A DNA stretch of 64,000 nucleotides from Actinobacillus succinogenes 130Z (GCF_000017245.1 NC_009655.1:310001-374000), one strand, 5' to 3'. Shown: positions 1-12,561, counted from the first letter of the stretch. Notes: generated by a model from the sequence alone, not told the origin. Numbers and translations are program-made.

Positions 1-8
1 GCGCGCAT
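1..8 (-). CDS. possible start of a gene leaving the left edge
   Basis: On the minus strand an ATG at position 8 is preceded at good distance by AAGGA (positions 16-20), so a gene may begin here and run out of the window. Only two codons are visible, so nothing can be said about the product. Bases 9-283 are AT-rich, have no convincing ORF, and could hold its promoter. Confidence 0.3.
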
Positions 9-283
9 AGCGGATTCCTTCAGGTTAAATCGGATAGACTAAATATTGCGCTAAATCAGAATAATGTCAATATATAAAATAAGGTTAATATCCAGTTATA
101 AGAATAAAATCAGATTTTATAAATATTTCGTGCTAAAAAATACTCTATCGTTAGATTTTTAATCCTAAATACTTTATTTTTGCAGGGTTAAATTTCATAA
201 AAGACAGGTTAAATTTGTTTTTAAAAAACTGATAAAAATATTAAATAAAAAGAAATTCTCCTTATCTCAAACGTCTTCGAACG

Positions 284-320
284 AAAATAAAGGTCTGGTA
301 ACAGGCCAGACCTTTATTTT
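284..320. terminator. bidirectional terminator after mscS-like gene
   Basis: A perfect 10-bp stem (289-298 with 306-315, AAAGGTCTGG and its complement) has a 7-nt loop. A-rich and T-rich flanks lie on both sides. It lies downstream of the minus-strand channel gene. Confidence 0.85.
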
Positions 321-361
321 TAACGTAATGATTTCTACCAATAACGTTGTAAACAAAAAGA

Positions 362-1267
362 TTATTTCATTGAAATCGTCGTATTTTCCGGTAAATGTAA
401 GTCCATTTGCGCAAACGGAATCTCAATACCGGCTTTGTCGAATTCCAGCTTAATTTGTTCCGTCACATCAAAATGCACGCCCCAATAGTCCGGCGTATTC
501 ACCCAAGGACGGACAAATAACTGCACACTGCTTGCCGCCAACGCGCCGACGGCAATGGTCGGCGCCGGCGTTTTCAGTACGCGCGGATCCTCGTCCAACA
601 CGCGCGCAACAATAGCTTTAGCAGCGGCAATATCCGCGTCATAAGCAATATCAAAAATGAAATCGATACGGCGGGTTTTGTTGGCAGAATTATTCACTAT
701 ACTGTCGCTGAAAACCTTACCGTTCGGAATTAATACGGTTTTGTTGTCTGCGGTACGCAGTTCCAACACCAATAGCCCCATTTGCTCTACGGTTCCCGTC
801 ATACCGCCGGTTTCGATTAAATCGCCTTTACGAAACGGTTTAAATACCAACAACATTACACCGGCCGCAAAATTTTGCAGCGAATTTTGTAACGCTAAGC
901 CCACAGCCAAACCTGCCGCACCGATTAAAGCGACCAGCGAACTGGTATTAATTCCCAGTTGCGACAATGCCGCAATCACCACGATTAACAGCAACAGAAA
1001 ATAACTGATGGATGATACAAAACTTTGTAGCATTTCATCTTTACTGGACGCTAACGCCGCCTTGCCTAACAACTTACTGATGAACCGTGCAATCCATTTA
1101 CCCACCACATAAATAGCAAGTGCTAATAAAATTTTGGTGCCGTATGGAATAATCCAATCGTACAGCAAAGTATCCATATTCATAGAACTTACGGTATCAA
1201 TCATCTTACTTGCCTGTTCCTGCACATTGATAGCCGGAACGGCTTCCTGGGCTTGTTCTGCCGCCAT
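362..1267 (-). CDS. mscS: small-conductance mechanosensitive channel, MscS family
   Basis: 301-aa inner-membrane protein of the MscS family, which opens under membrane tension to release solutes on hypo-osmotic shock. The N-terminal half has three hydrophobic segments (about residues 38-60, 80-105 and 108-130). The third is the Gly/Ala-rich pore helix (ALIGAAGLAVGLALQNSLQN) followed by the typical FKPF-KGD turn into the beta domain. The soluble C-terminal part ends with an amphipathic tail. I chose the ATG at 1267 (MAAEQAQ) because AAGGA lies 7-8 bases upstream; an in-frame extension of 24 residues has no such site. It is about the size of E. coli MscS (286 aa). It is transcribed alone, with a terminator downstream. 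Confidence 0.9.
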   Translation of the reverse strand: MAAEQAQEAVPAINVQEQASKMIDTVSSMNMDTLLYDWIIPYGTKILLALAIYVVGKWIARFISKLLGKAALASSKDEMLQSFVSSISYFLLLLIVVIAALSQLGINTSSLVALIGAAGLAVGLALQNSLQNFAAGVMLLVFKPFRKGDLIETGGMTGTVEQMGLLVLELRTADNKTVLIPNGKVFSDSIVNNSANKTRRIDFIFDIAYDADIAAAKAIVARVLDEDPRVLKTPAPTIAVGALAASSVQLFVRPWVNTPDYWGVHFDVTEQIKLEFDKAGIEIPFAQMDLHLPENTTISMK

Positions 1268-1358
1268 TTGAGTTTCCTTCTGATAAAAAAATTGAATGTC
1301 GCCAATGCACCGCATTAACGTGTTTATTATGACAATCACAGAGTGTAAAAGTGCCTGC

Positions 1359-2303
1359 TCAATTTAACGGATTATCCATAAATGTCCAGATTTTCTGTAA
1401 AGCGTTTTCCCGCACATCATCTTTTTCAAACAGAATTTCATGCTTCGCCAGCGGGATTCGCTCCAATTTGCCTTGCCGCAAAAGTGCGGTCAGATTTTCG
1501 AGATTTTTATTCGCTACGATCTTTTCCCGCTCCGATTGTAAAATCAGCACGGGAATGTCGATTTTCGGCAAAATCTGCGGTAAACGCCGGATTGCTTGCA
1601 GGCATAAATGTACCCAACGAAAAGTCGGCCCGCCCAGTCCCAATTCGGGATGTTTACGATTTACCCGGTTCATCCATTTCATCCGCGTCGCACAACTGCT
1701 TAAATCATTTACAGAAACATTTACCGGTCTATACGGTTTCTTACCGAATACGTAACGCTCTCCTTGTCCGAACAACAGCATCAGGCCGATGATCGCTTGA
1801 TCCCGAATCGGGCGCTTTAACGGCATGCCGAAAAACGGTGCGCAGAATACAGCATTGCTGATATGATGGTCATAATCCGCTAAATAATAGGCGGAAATCA
1901 AGCCCCCCATGGAATGGGCCAGAATATGTTGGGTTTGATAAGAAAAAAGTGCGGTATTTTTTTCAATAATTTTTGCCATATCCGCCGCATAAAAGCGAAA
2001 TTCGTCCAGATAACCTTTCTGTTTATCCCGCAACAAACGTTGTGAAAATCCTTGCCCGCGGTGATCGAACGCCAGCACGTCGTAACCGCGGTGATAAAAA
2101 TCATAAGCGACTTCCGTCCATTTCAGTAAATTTTCCGCCCGTCCGTTTACCAAAATCACCAGTTTACGATGCGTCTGATGATGAAAATGACGATACGCTA
2201 CACGACAGTGGTTTTGTCCGTCAATATATTGAACGGGAAACTGTTCCGCAAAGGGAAGCAGTCGGCTCAGTGCGAATTTGCCGAAATGAGGTTCTCGATA
2301 CAT
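1359..2303 (-). CDS. pldB: alpha/beta hydrolase, lysophospholipase L2 type
   Basis: 314-aa alpha/beta-hydrolase resembling E. coli lysophospholipase L2 (PldB), which cleaves the remaining acyl chain of lysophospholipids at the inner membrane. The nucleophile elbow reads A-H-S-M-G-G, with the serine at residue 131. The oxyanion-side motif is DHRGQGFS at about residue 80. The catalytic acid and histidine are probably in QSEREKIV and AKHEIL near the C-terminus. No signal peptide is visible. Two uptake signal copies lie inside the coding region (1482, 1947). It follows asd on the same strand but is separated from it by a terminator hairpin, so it is likely transcribed on its own. The family call is firm; the substrate is inferred. 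Confidence 0.82.
   Translation of the reverse strand: MYREPHFGKFALSRLLPFAEQFPVQYIDGQNHCRVAYRHFHHQTHRKLVILVNGRAENLLKWTEVAYDFYHRGYDVLAFDHRGQGFSQRLLRDKQKGYLDEFRFYAADMAKIIEKNTALFSYQTQHILAHSMGGLISAYYLADYDHHISNAVFCAPFFGMPLKRPIRDQAIIGLMLLFGQGERYVFGKKPYRPVNVSVNDLSSCATRMKWMNRVNRKHPELGLGGPTFRWVHLCLQAIRRLPQILPKIDIPVLILQSEREKIVANKNLENLTALLRQGKLERIPLAKHEILFEKDDVRENALQKIWTFMDNPLN
1482..1490 (+). repeat. DNA uptake signal sequence AAGTGCGGT, dispersed family (listed here)
   Basis: Perfect 9-mers that I could find, by start position. Plus orientation: 1482, 1947, 2340, 4919, 14836, 16745, 20146, 20996, 22530, 25436, 26568, 29223, 29402, 32672, 34438, 35592, 36151, 37856, 38177, 40686, 41332, 46865, 58286, 59647. 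Minus orientation: 2356, 14814, 17283, 20258, 20647, 22496, 29379, 42832, 46892, 47720, 48431, 49024, 51619, 58432. Many have the A-rich 5' flank and T-rich 3' flank typical of the Haemophilus-type signal. None lies in rRNA, the ribosomal protein genes or the atp genes. A few may have been missed by eye. Confidence 0.9.
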
Positions 2304-2336
2304 AGATTTTCTTTCTTATTTAAAAGAAGTGAAAAG

Positions 2337-2367
2337 AAAAAGTGCGGTTAAATTGACCGCACTTTTT
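2337..2367 (-). terminator. asd terminator formed by paired uptake signals
   Basis: Two opposed copies of the uptake signal form a 12-bp stem (2337-2348 with 2356-2367) with a 7-nt loop. The stem ends carry A/T runs on both sides. It lies directly after the asd stop codon. Confidence 0.85.
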
Positions 2368-2371
2368 CTCT

Positions 2372-3484
2372 TTAAGCCACTAACTGTTTCAAAATTCGGC
2401 GTACGGGTTCCGCCGCACCCCACAATAACTGGTCACCCACGGTGAATGCCGCCAAATATTCCGGACCCATCGCCAGTTTGCGTAAACGCCCTACCGGTAT
2501 GCTTAATGTGCCGGTTACTTTTGCCGGCGTCAATTCGCGCAATGTGGCTTCTTTGTCGTTCGGAATCACTTTCACCCACTCGTTATGAGAAGCCAGAATC
2601 TGTTCGATTTCTTCTAACGGAATATCTTTTTTCAGTTTGATAGTAAACGCCTGACTATGACAACGTAATGCACCGATGCGCACACATAAGCCGTCCACCG
2701 GAATCGGATTATCGCTTAATCCTAAAATTTTGTTGGTTTCCGCATAGCCTTTCCATTCTTCTTTAGTTTGACCGCTCGGTAATAATTTATCGATCCAAGG
2801 AATCAGGCTACCCGCTAACGCCGTACCGAAGTTATCCGTCGGGAAACTGTCCGCACGCATTTCGGCCGTGACTTTGCGTTCAATATCTAAAATAGATGAC
2901 GCCGGATTAGCTAACTCCGCACTCACGGATTTTTCCAATAACCCCATCTGAGATACAAGTTCGCGCATATTTTTGGCACCGGCACCCGAAGCCGCCTGAT
3001 AAGTCGCCACAGAAATCCATTCCACCAAATCGCGTTCGAATAGACCGCCTAATGCCATTAACATTAAACTGACGGTACAATTGCCGCCCACGAAAGTTTT
3101 CACGCCGTTTTTTAAACCGTCGGAAATAACATGCTGGTTAACCGGATCCAGAACGATAATGGAATCTTTTTCCATACGCAATGCGGATGCTGCATCCACC
3201 CAATAACCGTCCCAACCGGTAGCTTTCAGTTTAGGATAAACTTCGTTGGTGTAATCACCGCCCTGACAGGTGACGATAATATCCAGTTTTTTCAATTCTT
3301 CGATATCAAAGGCGTCTTTCAACGTACCGGCTTCTTTACCGCCGAATACCGGCGCCTGTTGCCCTGCTTGCGAAGTTGTGAAAAAAATCGGATTAAGGTT
3401 TGCAAAATCCCGCTCCTGCTGCATACGATCCATTAACACGGAACCGACCATGCCACGCCATCCGATAAAACCAACATTTTTCAT
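2372..3484 (-). CDS. asd: aspartate-semialdehyde dehydrogenase
   Basis: 370-aa NADP-dependent enzyme that reduces aspartyl phosphate to aspartate semialdehyde, the branch point to lysine, diaminopimelate, methionine and threonine. The N-terminal GFIGWRGMVGS is the nucleotide-binding turn. The catalytic cysteine is C136 in GGNCTVS, and the substrate-binding histidine is in LRCHSQ. Length and sequence match the Gram-negative Asd type of E. coli (367 aa). AAGGAA sits just upstream of the start. The gene is monocistronic, with its own terminator. Upstream bases 3485-3655 are AT-rich; I looked for a lysine riboswitch there and saw none. Confidence 0.97.
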   Translation of the reverse strand: MKNVGFIGWRGMVGSVLMDRMQQERDFANLNPIFFTTSQAGQQAPVFGGKEAGTLKDAFDIEELKKLDIIVTCQGGDYTNEVYPKLKATGWDGYWVDAASALRMEKDSIIVLDPVNQHVISDGLKNGVKTFVGGNCTVSLMLMALGGLFERDLVEWISVATYQAASGAGAKNMRELVSQMGLLEKSVSAELANPASSILDIERKVTAEMRADSFPTDNFGTALAGSLIPWIDKLLPSGQTKEEWKGYAETNKILGLSDNPIPVDGLCVRIGALRCHSQAFTIKLKKDIPLEEIEQILASHNEWVKVIPNDKEATLRELTPAKVTGTLSIPVGRLRKLAMGPEYLAAFTVGDQLLWGAAEPVRRILKQLVA

Positions 3485-3655
3485 ATTTTATTCCTTATGA
3501 TTAAGATTATGTTTGTGTAAGAATAATTAATTACAAGATAGACGGGATAAAATCAAGCTTTTTTATAAAAAAAGCCAATTTATTAGTTGCACGCTAAAAA
3601 ATAGGCAGATTATATAAATTTGTATTGGATATAATTAGATAAAATCTAGCTCATA

Positions 3656-3685
3656 TAAAAAGGGCACCCTAAGGTACCCTTTTTG
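3656..3685 (-). terminator. terminator of the str operon (after tuf)
   Basis: The hairpin AAAAAGGGTACC / GGTGCCCTTTTT has one G-U pair, a short loop and a T-run on the minus strand. It lies 20 bases after the tuf stop codon. Confidence 0.88.
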
Positions 3686-3705
3686 AATGTCTGATGACAA
3701 ACCTA

Positions 3706-4890
3706 TTATTTGATGACGCTCGCTACCACGCCGGCGCCTACCGTACGGCCGCCTTCACGGATTGCGAAACGTAAACCCTGGTCCATCGCAATCGGATGGA
3801 TTAAGCTTACCGTCATTTTTACGTTATCGCCAGGCATAACCATTTCTACGCCTTCCGGTAATTCGATTGTACCCGTTACGTCAGTCGTACGGAAATAGAA
3901 CTGCGGACGGTAACCTTTGAAGAACGGAGTATGACGACCGCCTTCTTCTTTTGACAATACGTACACTTCCGATACGAAGTCTGTGTGCGGTGTGATTGAA
4001 CCCGGTTTCGCCAATACTTGACCGCGTTCGATTTCTTCACGTTTGGTACCGCGTAATAACGCACCGATGTTTTCACCCGCACGACCTTCGTCCAGTAATT
4101 TACGGAACATTTCAACTCCGGTTACGGTAGTTTTCGTCGTATCTTTGATACCGACGATTTCTACTTCGTCACCGGTACGGATGATGCCGCGTTCTACACG
4201 ACCGGTGACTACCGTACCACGGCCTGAGATTGAGAATACGTCTTCAATCGGTAATAAGAACGGTTGGTCAATCGCACGTTCAGGTTCCGGAATATAGCTA
4301 TCCAGAGCGTTCGCCAATTCAAGAATTTTTTCTTCCCATTCCGCTTCGCCTTCCAACGCTTTTAATGCGGAACCACGAATGATTGGCGTGTCATCGCCCG
4401 GGAAATCATATTGGGTCAGAAGTTCGCGAACTTCCATTTCAACTAATTCCAATAATTCTTCGTCATCCACCATGTCGCATTTGTTTAAGAATACGATGAT
4501 GTACGGTACGCCTACCTGGCGACCTAATAAGATGTGCTCACGGGTTTGCGGCATAGGACCGTCTGTTGCCGCTACCACTAAGATTGCGCCGTCCATTTGT
4601 GCCGCACCGGTGATCATGTTTTTCACATAGTCCGCGTGTCCCGGGCAGTCAACGTGAGCATAGTGACGGGTCGGCGTATCGTATTCAACGTGTGATGTGT
4701 TGATGGTGATACCACGCGCTTTTTCTTCCGGCGCGTTATCGATTTGGTCGAATGCGCGAGCCGCACCGCCGTAGTGTTTGGATAATACTGTGGTGATTGC
4801 TGCTGTTAAAGTTGTTTTACCGTGGTCAACGTGGCCGATTGTACCCACGTTTACGTGCGGTTTTGTACGTTCAAATTTTTCTTTAGACAC
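3706..4890 (-). CDS. tuf: translation elongation factor Tu
   Basis: 394-aa GTPase that delivers aminoacyl-tRNA to the ribosomal A site. Visible motifs are the P-loop GHVDHGKT (residues 19-26), switch [10 protein letters not shown], the guanine-specificity motif NKCD at about 136 and SALKALEG. Domains 2 and 3 complete the protein, and length equals that of E. coli EF-Tu (394 aa). It is the last gene of the str operon and ends at a strong terminator. Pasteurellaceae normally carry a second tuf copy elsewhere, which cannot be checked here. One uptake signal (4919) lies in the gap to fusA. Confidence 0.98.
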
Positions 4891-4959
4891 TTTTCAGTTT
4901 CCTTTTGTTATTCCCCAAAAGTGCGGTGCAAATTTGGGGCGTTTTAGTTAAAAATAAAA

Positions 4960-7062
4960 TTATTTGCGACGTGCTTCAATGATTGCATCTGCAACATTTT
5001 TCGGTGCTTCAGAATATTTCAATGGTTCCATTGAGTATGAGGCACGACCTTGAGTTTGAGAACGTAAGTCCGTCGCATAACCGAACATTTCTGATAATGG
5101 AACTTCAGCATTAATTTTAACTGCAAAATCAGTTGCCTCTTGGCCACTCACCATTGCACGACGACGACTTAAGTCACCGATTACGTCACCTACATATTCA
5201 GGCGGAGTTTCTACTTCAACTTTCATAATAGGTTCAAGTAATACCGGGTTTGCTTTAGCAAATGCTGCTTTAAACGCAATTGATGCTGCTAATTTAAACG
5301 CTAACTCAGATGAGTCCACATCATGGTATGAACCGAAGTGTAAACGCACACCTAAATCCACAACAGGATAACCCGCTAACGGACCGGATTTAAGTTGTTC
5401 TTGAATGCCTTTGTCAACTGCAGGAATATATTCACCAGGAATAACGACGCCTTTAATTTCATTGACAAATTCATAGCCAGGACCTTCCGGATCCAATGGA
5501 TATAAATCAATAACAACATGACCGTATTGACCGCGGCCACCAGATTGTTTTGCATGTTTACCTTCAATATCGTTTACACGAGTGCGAATTGTTTCACGAT
5601 AAGACACTTGAGGTTTACCGATATTTGCCTCCACTTTGAATTCACGTTTCATACGGTCAACGATGATATCCAAGTGTAACTCACCCATACCGGAAATGAT
5701 CGTTTCACCGGATTCTTCATCCGTATGAACACGGAATGAAGGGTCTTCTTGTGCTAAACGACCTAAAGCAATACCCATTTTTTCTTGGTCAGCTTTAGTT
5801 TTCGGCTCAACAGCAACAGAAATAACCGGCTCAGGGAATTCCATACGCTCAAGGATAATCGGTGCATTTTGATCACATAATGTGTCGCCGGTACCGACAT
5901 CTTTCAATCCGATTGCGGCTGCAATATCACCAGCACGAACTTCTTTGATTTCTTCGCGCTTATTTGCGTGCATTTGAACAATACGACCAAAACGTTCGCG
6001 TTTTTGTTTTACTGAGTTATAAACTGTCGCTCCAGATTCAACAATACCTGAATATACCCGGAAGAATGTTAAATTGCCTACAAACGGATCCGTTGCGATT
6101 TTGAACGCTAACGCTGCAAACGGTTCATCATCATTAGCATGACGTTCGCCTTCAGTTTCATCCTCATTGATACCTTTAATCGCAGGAATATCAGTCGGAG
6201 ATGGTAAATATTCAACAACGGCATCAAGCATGGCTTGAACACCTTTATTTTTGAAAGCGGAACCACAAGTTACCAGAATAATTTCAGTTGCTAATACACG
6301 TTGACGTAATGCACCTTTAATTTCTTCTTCTGTTAAATCTTCACCGCCGAGGTATTTCTCCATTAACTCTTCGGAAGATTCAGCTGCAGCTTCAATTAAA
6401 TTGTTATGCCATTCTTCACAAATATCAACCATATCCGCAGGGATATCATCATAATTGAATGTCATCCCTTGATCTTCTTCATTCCAGTTGATCGCTTTCA
6501 TTTTAACCAAATCAACTACGCCTTTAAAGTTATCTTCAGCGCCAATAGGTAATTGAAGAGGAACTGCATTTGCACCTAAGCGTGTTTTTAATTGTTCAAC
6601 GACACGTAAGAAGTTAGCCCCGGTACGGTCCATTTTATTTACGAACGCAATACGTGGTACATGGTATTTATTAGCCTGACGCCATACGGTTTCAGATTGA
6701 GGTTGAACACCACCAACTGCACAATAAACCATTACCGCACCATCAAGAACACGCATTGAGCGTTCTACTTCGATAGTAAAGTCTACGTGTCCCGGAGTAT
6801 CGATAACATTGATACGGTGTTGTGGGAATTGTTGTGACATACCAGACCAGAATGCTGTTGTTGCAGCAGAAGTAATGGTAATACCACGTTCTTGTTCTTG
6901 CTCCATCCAGTCCATCGTCGCCGCACCATCGTGCACTTCGCCGATTTTATGGCTTACGCCTGTATAGAACAAGATACGCTCTGTAGTTGTTGTTTTACCC
7001 GCATCAATATGCGCACTGATACCAATATTACGATATCTTTCAATAGGGGTTGTACGAGCCAT
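4960..7062 (-). CDS. fusA: translation elongation factor G
   Basis: 700-aa GTPase catalysing ribosomal translocation and, with RRF, ribosome recycling. The P-loop AHIDAGKTT (residues 17-25), DTPGHVDF and NKMDRTGA are present. The tip of domain IV (YRETIR..., followed by the Gly-rich [10 protein letters not shown]) and the final EF-G domain V are intact. It starts [14 protein letters not shown], as in E. coli EF-G (704 aa). It is the third gene of the str operon, 98 bases after rpsG and 69 before tuf. Confidence 0.98.
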
Positions 7063-7110
7063 TATTATTACCTTGTTTGGGTTTTATATTGAAATTCTTT
7101 ATATGGGTAA

Positions 7111-7138
7111 GGCTTCATCGCAAAAATGAGATGAAGCC
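7111..7138 (-). other. intercistronic hairpin between rpsG and fusA
   Basis: A 9-bp perfect stem (7111-7119 with 7130-7138, GGCTTCATC and complement) with a 10-nt loop lies in the rpsG-fusA gap. On the transcript strand no U-run follows, so it is more likely a processing or mRNA-stability element than a full terminator. Confidence 0.55.
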
Positions 7139-7160
7139 CTTTATTAAAATTGCTAACTGA

Positions 7161-7631
7161 TTACCAACGGAAGTGAGCGAATGCTTTGTTCGCTTCTGCC
7201 ATACGATGAACATCTTCACGTTTTTTAACAGCTGCGCCTTTATTGTCAACTGCATCAGATAATTCATTTGCTAAACGTAAAGCCATTGATTTATCACCAC
7301 GTTTACGTGCAGCTTCAACAATCCAACGCATACCTAACGCATTACGGCGAGTCGGACGCACTTCAACAGGCACTTGGTATGTAGAACCACCAACACGGCG
7401 GGATTTAACCTCAACTGTTGGGCGAACATTCTCTAAGGCAATTTCAAACGATTCTAAAGCATCTTTACCTGTACGCTGAGCTAAAGTTTCTAATGCGTTA
7501 TAAACGATTGATTCGGCGATAGATTTTTTACCATCTACCATTAAAACATTAATAAATTTTGCAAGTAATTCTGAACCGAATTTCGGATCTGGAAGAATTT
7601 TGCGAGGTTCAATACGACGACGACGTGGCAT
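7161..7631 (-). CDS. rpsG: 30S ribosomal protein S7
   Basis: 156-aa primary 16S rRNA-binding protein that nucleates assembly of the 30S head. It begins MPRRRRIEPRKILPDPKFG and contains the RVGGSTYQVPVEVRP and RRNALGMRWIVEAARKR stretches typical of bacterial S7. It is the second gene of the str operon. In E. coli S7 is the autogenous translational repressor of this operon; that may hold here but no binding site was modelled. Confidence 0.98.
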   Translation of the reverse strand: MPRRRRIEPRKILPDPKFGSELLAKFINVLMVDGKKSIAESIVYNALETLAQRTGKDALESFEIALENVRPTVEVKSRRVGGSTYQVPVEVRPTRRNALGMRWIVEAARKRGDKSMALRLANELSDAVDNKGAAVKKREDVHRMAEANKAFAHFRW

Positions 7632-7738
7632 TGTAAGTTTCTCCGATATTTATTCAGGATAATCCAAAACTACAGATAACTGGAGTTTAGATGTAAATTT
7701 TAAAATTTAGACGTTTGGCCTTACTTAACGGAGAACCA

Positions 7739-8113
7739 TTAAGCTTTAGGGCGTTTAACGCCATATTTAGAACGTGCTTGTTTACGGTCTTTAACGCCTG
7801 CACAGTCAAGCGCTCCACGCACAGTGTGATAACGCACACCTGGTAAATCTTTAACACGACCACCACGGATAAGAACAACGCTGTGTTCTTGAAGGTTGTG
7901 CCCCTCGCCGCCAATATAAGAAGTTACTTCGTAACCATTTGTTAAACGAATACGACATACTTTACGTAATGCAGAGTTCGGTTTTTTAGGTGTAGTAGTG
8001 TATACACGAGTACACACGCCACGTTTCTGCGGACAAGCCTCTAATGCAGGAACGTTGCTTTTTACAACCTTTTTCACACGCGGTTTGCGTACTAATTGGT
8101 TGATAGTTGCCAT
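7739..8113 (-). CDS. rpsL: 30S ribosomal protein S12
   Basis: 124-aa decoding-centre protein. MATINQLVRKPR is the universal N-terminus, so the ATG at 8113 is used rather than an upstream in-frame one. TPKKPNSALRKV contains the lysine (K43 in E. coli numbering, P-K-K-P-N-S) whose replacement gives streptomycin resistance; here it is the wild-type, sensitive-type lysine. The second such site, K88 in GGRVKDLPG, is also wild type. It is the first gene of the str operon. Confidence 0.98.
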   Translation of the reverse strand: MATINQLVRKPRVKKVVKSNVPALEACPQKRGVCTRVYTTTPKKPNSALRKVCRIRLTNGYEVTSYIGGEGHNLQEHSVVLIRGGRVKDLPGVRYHTVRGALDCAGVKDRKQARSKYGVKRPKA

Positions 8114-8192
8114 TAAATTAAGCTCCAGTTTTAATAAAATTCTAAAAGAATGAGTGTTACTTAACATCTACCATCGAAAAGATAGACGGTGA

Positions 8193-8221
8193 ATTCTAAA
8201 CATTAATACACAACCTGTCAA
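8193..8221 (-). promoter_or_regulatory. sigma70 promoter of the str operon
   Basis: On the minus strand, TTGACA (8216-8221), a 17-base spacer and TAGAAT (8193-8198) lie 80 bases upstream of rpsL. A short inverted repeat, TAGACGGT (8183-8190) and ACCGTCTA (8228-8235), brackets the promoter. Confidence 0.8.
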
Positions 8222-8247
8222 GATTTAACCGTCTATAGTTTTCATCT

Positions 8248-8907
8248 TCAATTAATTTTTATTGCTCTTAATCCTTCTTTAGTAAGCGCCTCATTAAGTT
8301 TTACGCCAATCTCTTCTTTTTCTTTATCCGTTAACAACAGAACATTGCGATTTTGTAATGCACAAACAAATTTCCATAACACATTAATAGAAAGTAACAT
8401 CCCTGATTTAATTAATTCGACATAAGCTCCTATAGCTCCTTTTTCACGAAACTCACTTACTGTAAATATGCCTATTTTAGCCAACATTCGTTCGTGCTTT
8501 ACTGTTAAATTCGATAAATATTTAATAGATGATTCTTTAATTAATTTAATATCTCTTTTTTGGTCTTTAGCTTGTTTAATAGACAATTTGACAAGTCTCT
8601 TATAGAGAATCTCATCATTTTGGATACTATCCGATATATGATAATATTTTGGACCAGTCTTCATATTACTTCTTGGGATATATGCCCACGGATAAGAACC
8701 ATAGGCTAATAACTCATTAGCTAAATCACCGTCAGCTTTCAGATACAACTCTTGTTTTTGATAAATTGCAAACATCGTTCCATCATAAAAAATTCCGTGT
8801 CCAATAAATAAAGGTTTTGAAATCACGTTACTATTTAATAAACGACGTAGCAATTCGAGAATTACAGCTGTGTTTTCTGCTTGTTTGTTTTCTACTTGTT
8901 GTTTCAT
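8248..8907 (-). CDS. tfoX: competence activator Sxy/TfoX
   Basis: 219-aa regulator. It is required with CRP to switch on CRP-S promoters of DNA-uptake genes in Haemophilus. It has a TfoX N-terminal domain (about residues 10-105, with the typical LFIGHGIFYDGTMFAIY and GSYPWAYIPRS stretches). A TfoX C-terminal helical domain follows (about 120-200, LSNLTVKHERMLAKIGIFTVSEFREKGAIGAYVEL, given here only to locate it by its key L-x-N-L and K-I-G-I motifs). Length matches H. influenzae Sxy. GAAGGAG lies 9 bases before the ATG. It lies between the rRNA operon and the str operon on the same strand. The window also contains comF and many uptake signals, so competence is coherent. Confidence 0.88.
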   Translation of the reverse strand: MKQQVENKQAENTAVILELLRRLLNSNVISKPLFIGHGIFYDGTMFAIYQKQELYLKADGDLANELLAYGSYPWAYIPRSNMKTGPKYYHISDSIQNDEILYKRLVKLSIKQAKDQKRDIKLIKESSIKYLSNLTVKHERMLAKIGIFTVSEFREKGAIGAYVELIKSGMLLSINVLWKFVCALQNRNVLLLTDKEKEEIGVKLNEALTKEGLRAIKIN

Positions 8908-8997
8908 AAATAATGGCTCCTTCTATTTATACTTAACATGATCTAGAAGAAGTTTTATCTGAAAAATTATTATCTGCCAATAGATAAAATTAAATTT

Positions 8998-9013
8998 TGG
9001 AATCTACATCACA
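8998..9013 (-). promoter_or_regulatory. CRP-like site upstream of sxy
   Basis: Read on the minus strand, TGTGATGTAGATTCCA matches one half of the CRP site perfectly and the other half in 3 of 5 bases. It lies about 90 bases before the sxy start. H. influenzae sxy is CRP-activated, so the position is plausible. A short inverted repeat (8953-8960 with 8982-8989) follows in the probable leader. Confidence 0.45.
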
Positions 9014-9111
9014 AAAATATAACCTAGTTGGCTTAAATTTATACACTCTGAGCAACATCACATTCCCACCTGCAATCACACATCTCCTTTTACATTACCC
9101 TAAAAACCCAA

Positions 9112-9141
9112 AAACCCCGGCTCATTTCTGAACCGGGGTTT
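9112..9141 (-). terminator. rRNA operon terminator
   Basis: A 9-bp GC-rich stem, AAACCCCGG (9112-9120) with CCGGGGTTT (9133-9141), lies just after the 5S gene. On the minus strand it is followed by a T-rich run. Confidence 0.88.
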
Positions 9142-9150
9142 CTTTATCGC

Positions 9151-9266
9151 TACCTGGCGGTGCCCTACTCTCACATGGGAATATCCCACACTACCATCGG
9201 CATTACGGCGTTTCACTTCTGAGTTCGGCATGGGGTCAGGTGGGACCACCGCACTGTCGCCGCCAA
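9151..9266 (-). rRNA. rrf: 5S ribosomal RNA
   Basis: About 116 nt. The transcript begins CTTGGCGGCGACAGTGCGG and contains the conserved CCCACCTGACCCCATGCCGA block. It ends in the complementary GCCGCCAGG-type helix I strand. It is the last gene of the rRNA operon, about 100 bases after 23S. Ends are judged by comparison with E. coli and may be off by one or two bases. Confidence 0.93.
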
Positions 9267-9350
9267 GATAATTCTGTTGTTCTCCGCTTATCCGCAACGC
9301 CTCTACCTCTCGATAGCCCGCGCCGCTTCCTTTAAAATTCGAAACAAGCC

Positions 9351-9370
9351 GAAAACATTTGAGCGTTGTA

Positions 9371-9378
<8 letters not shown>
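9351..9378 (-). other. 23S processing stem, 3' arm
   Basis: Bases 9351-9378 are complementary to 12361-12388 with only about three mismatches. They bring the ends of pre-23S rRNA together for RNase III. Confidence 0.8.
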
Positions 9379-12360
<2,982 letters not shown>

Positions 12361-12367
<7 letters not shown>

Positions 12368-12388
12368 TATACAACCTCAAATGTTCTC
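12361..12388 (-). other. 23S processing stem, 5' arm
   Basis: Partner of 9351-9378. The pair extends from the mature ends of 23S outward. Confidence 0.8.
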
Positions 12389-12520
12389 TTTACTGTCTTT
12401 TGCAAGAAAGTGCCTTCAATTTGAAGTCGGTTTTTTAAACTAAACACTTGACTGCTTTTGTTCAGTCAAGATTTTTACTACTCAGACTTTCTTTCGAAAA
12501 TCTCTTCAGTTTTTCAGCTT

Positions 12521-12545
12521 GTTTCCAATTTTTTAAAGAACAACG
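12521..12545 (-). promoter_or_regulatory. boxA antitermination element before 23S
   Basis: On the transcript strand the sequence TGTTCTTTAAAAAATTGG is the classical spacer boxA, bound by NusB/S10 for rRNA antitermination. It lies between tRNA-Ala and 23S. Confidence 0.8.
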
Positions 12546-12561
12546 ATTATGTCTTTCGACT

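Noticed and set aside
657..1004. ORF of 115 codons on the plus strand
   Set aside because: Antisense shadow of the mscS-like gene, with no ribosome site; the minus-strand frame has clear family motifs.
3485..3655. Lysine riboswitch upstream of asd
   Set aside because: The region is short, AT-rich and lacks the conserved GC-rich elements of the lysine aptamer.
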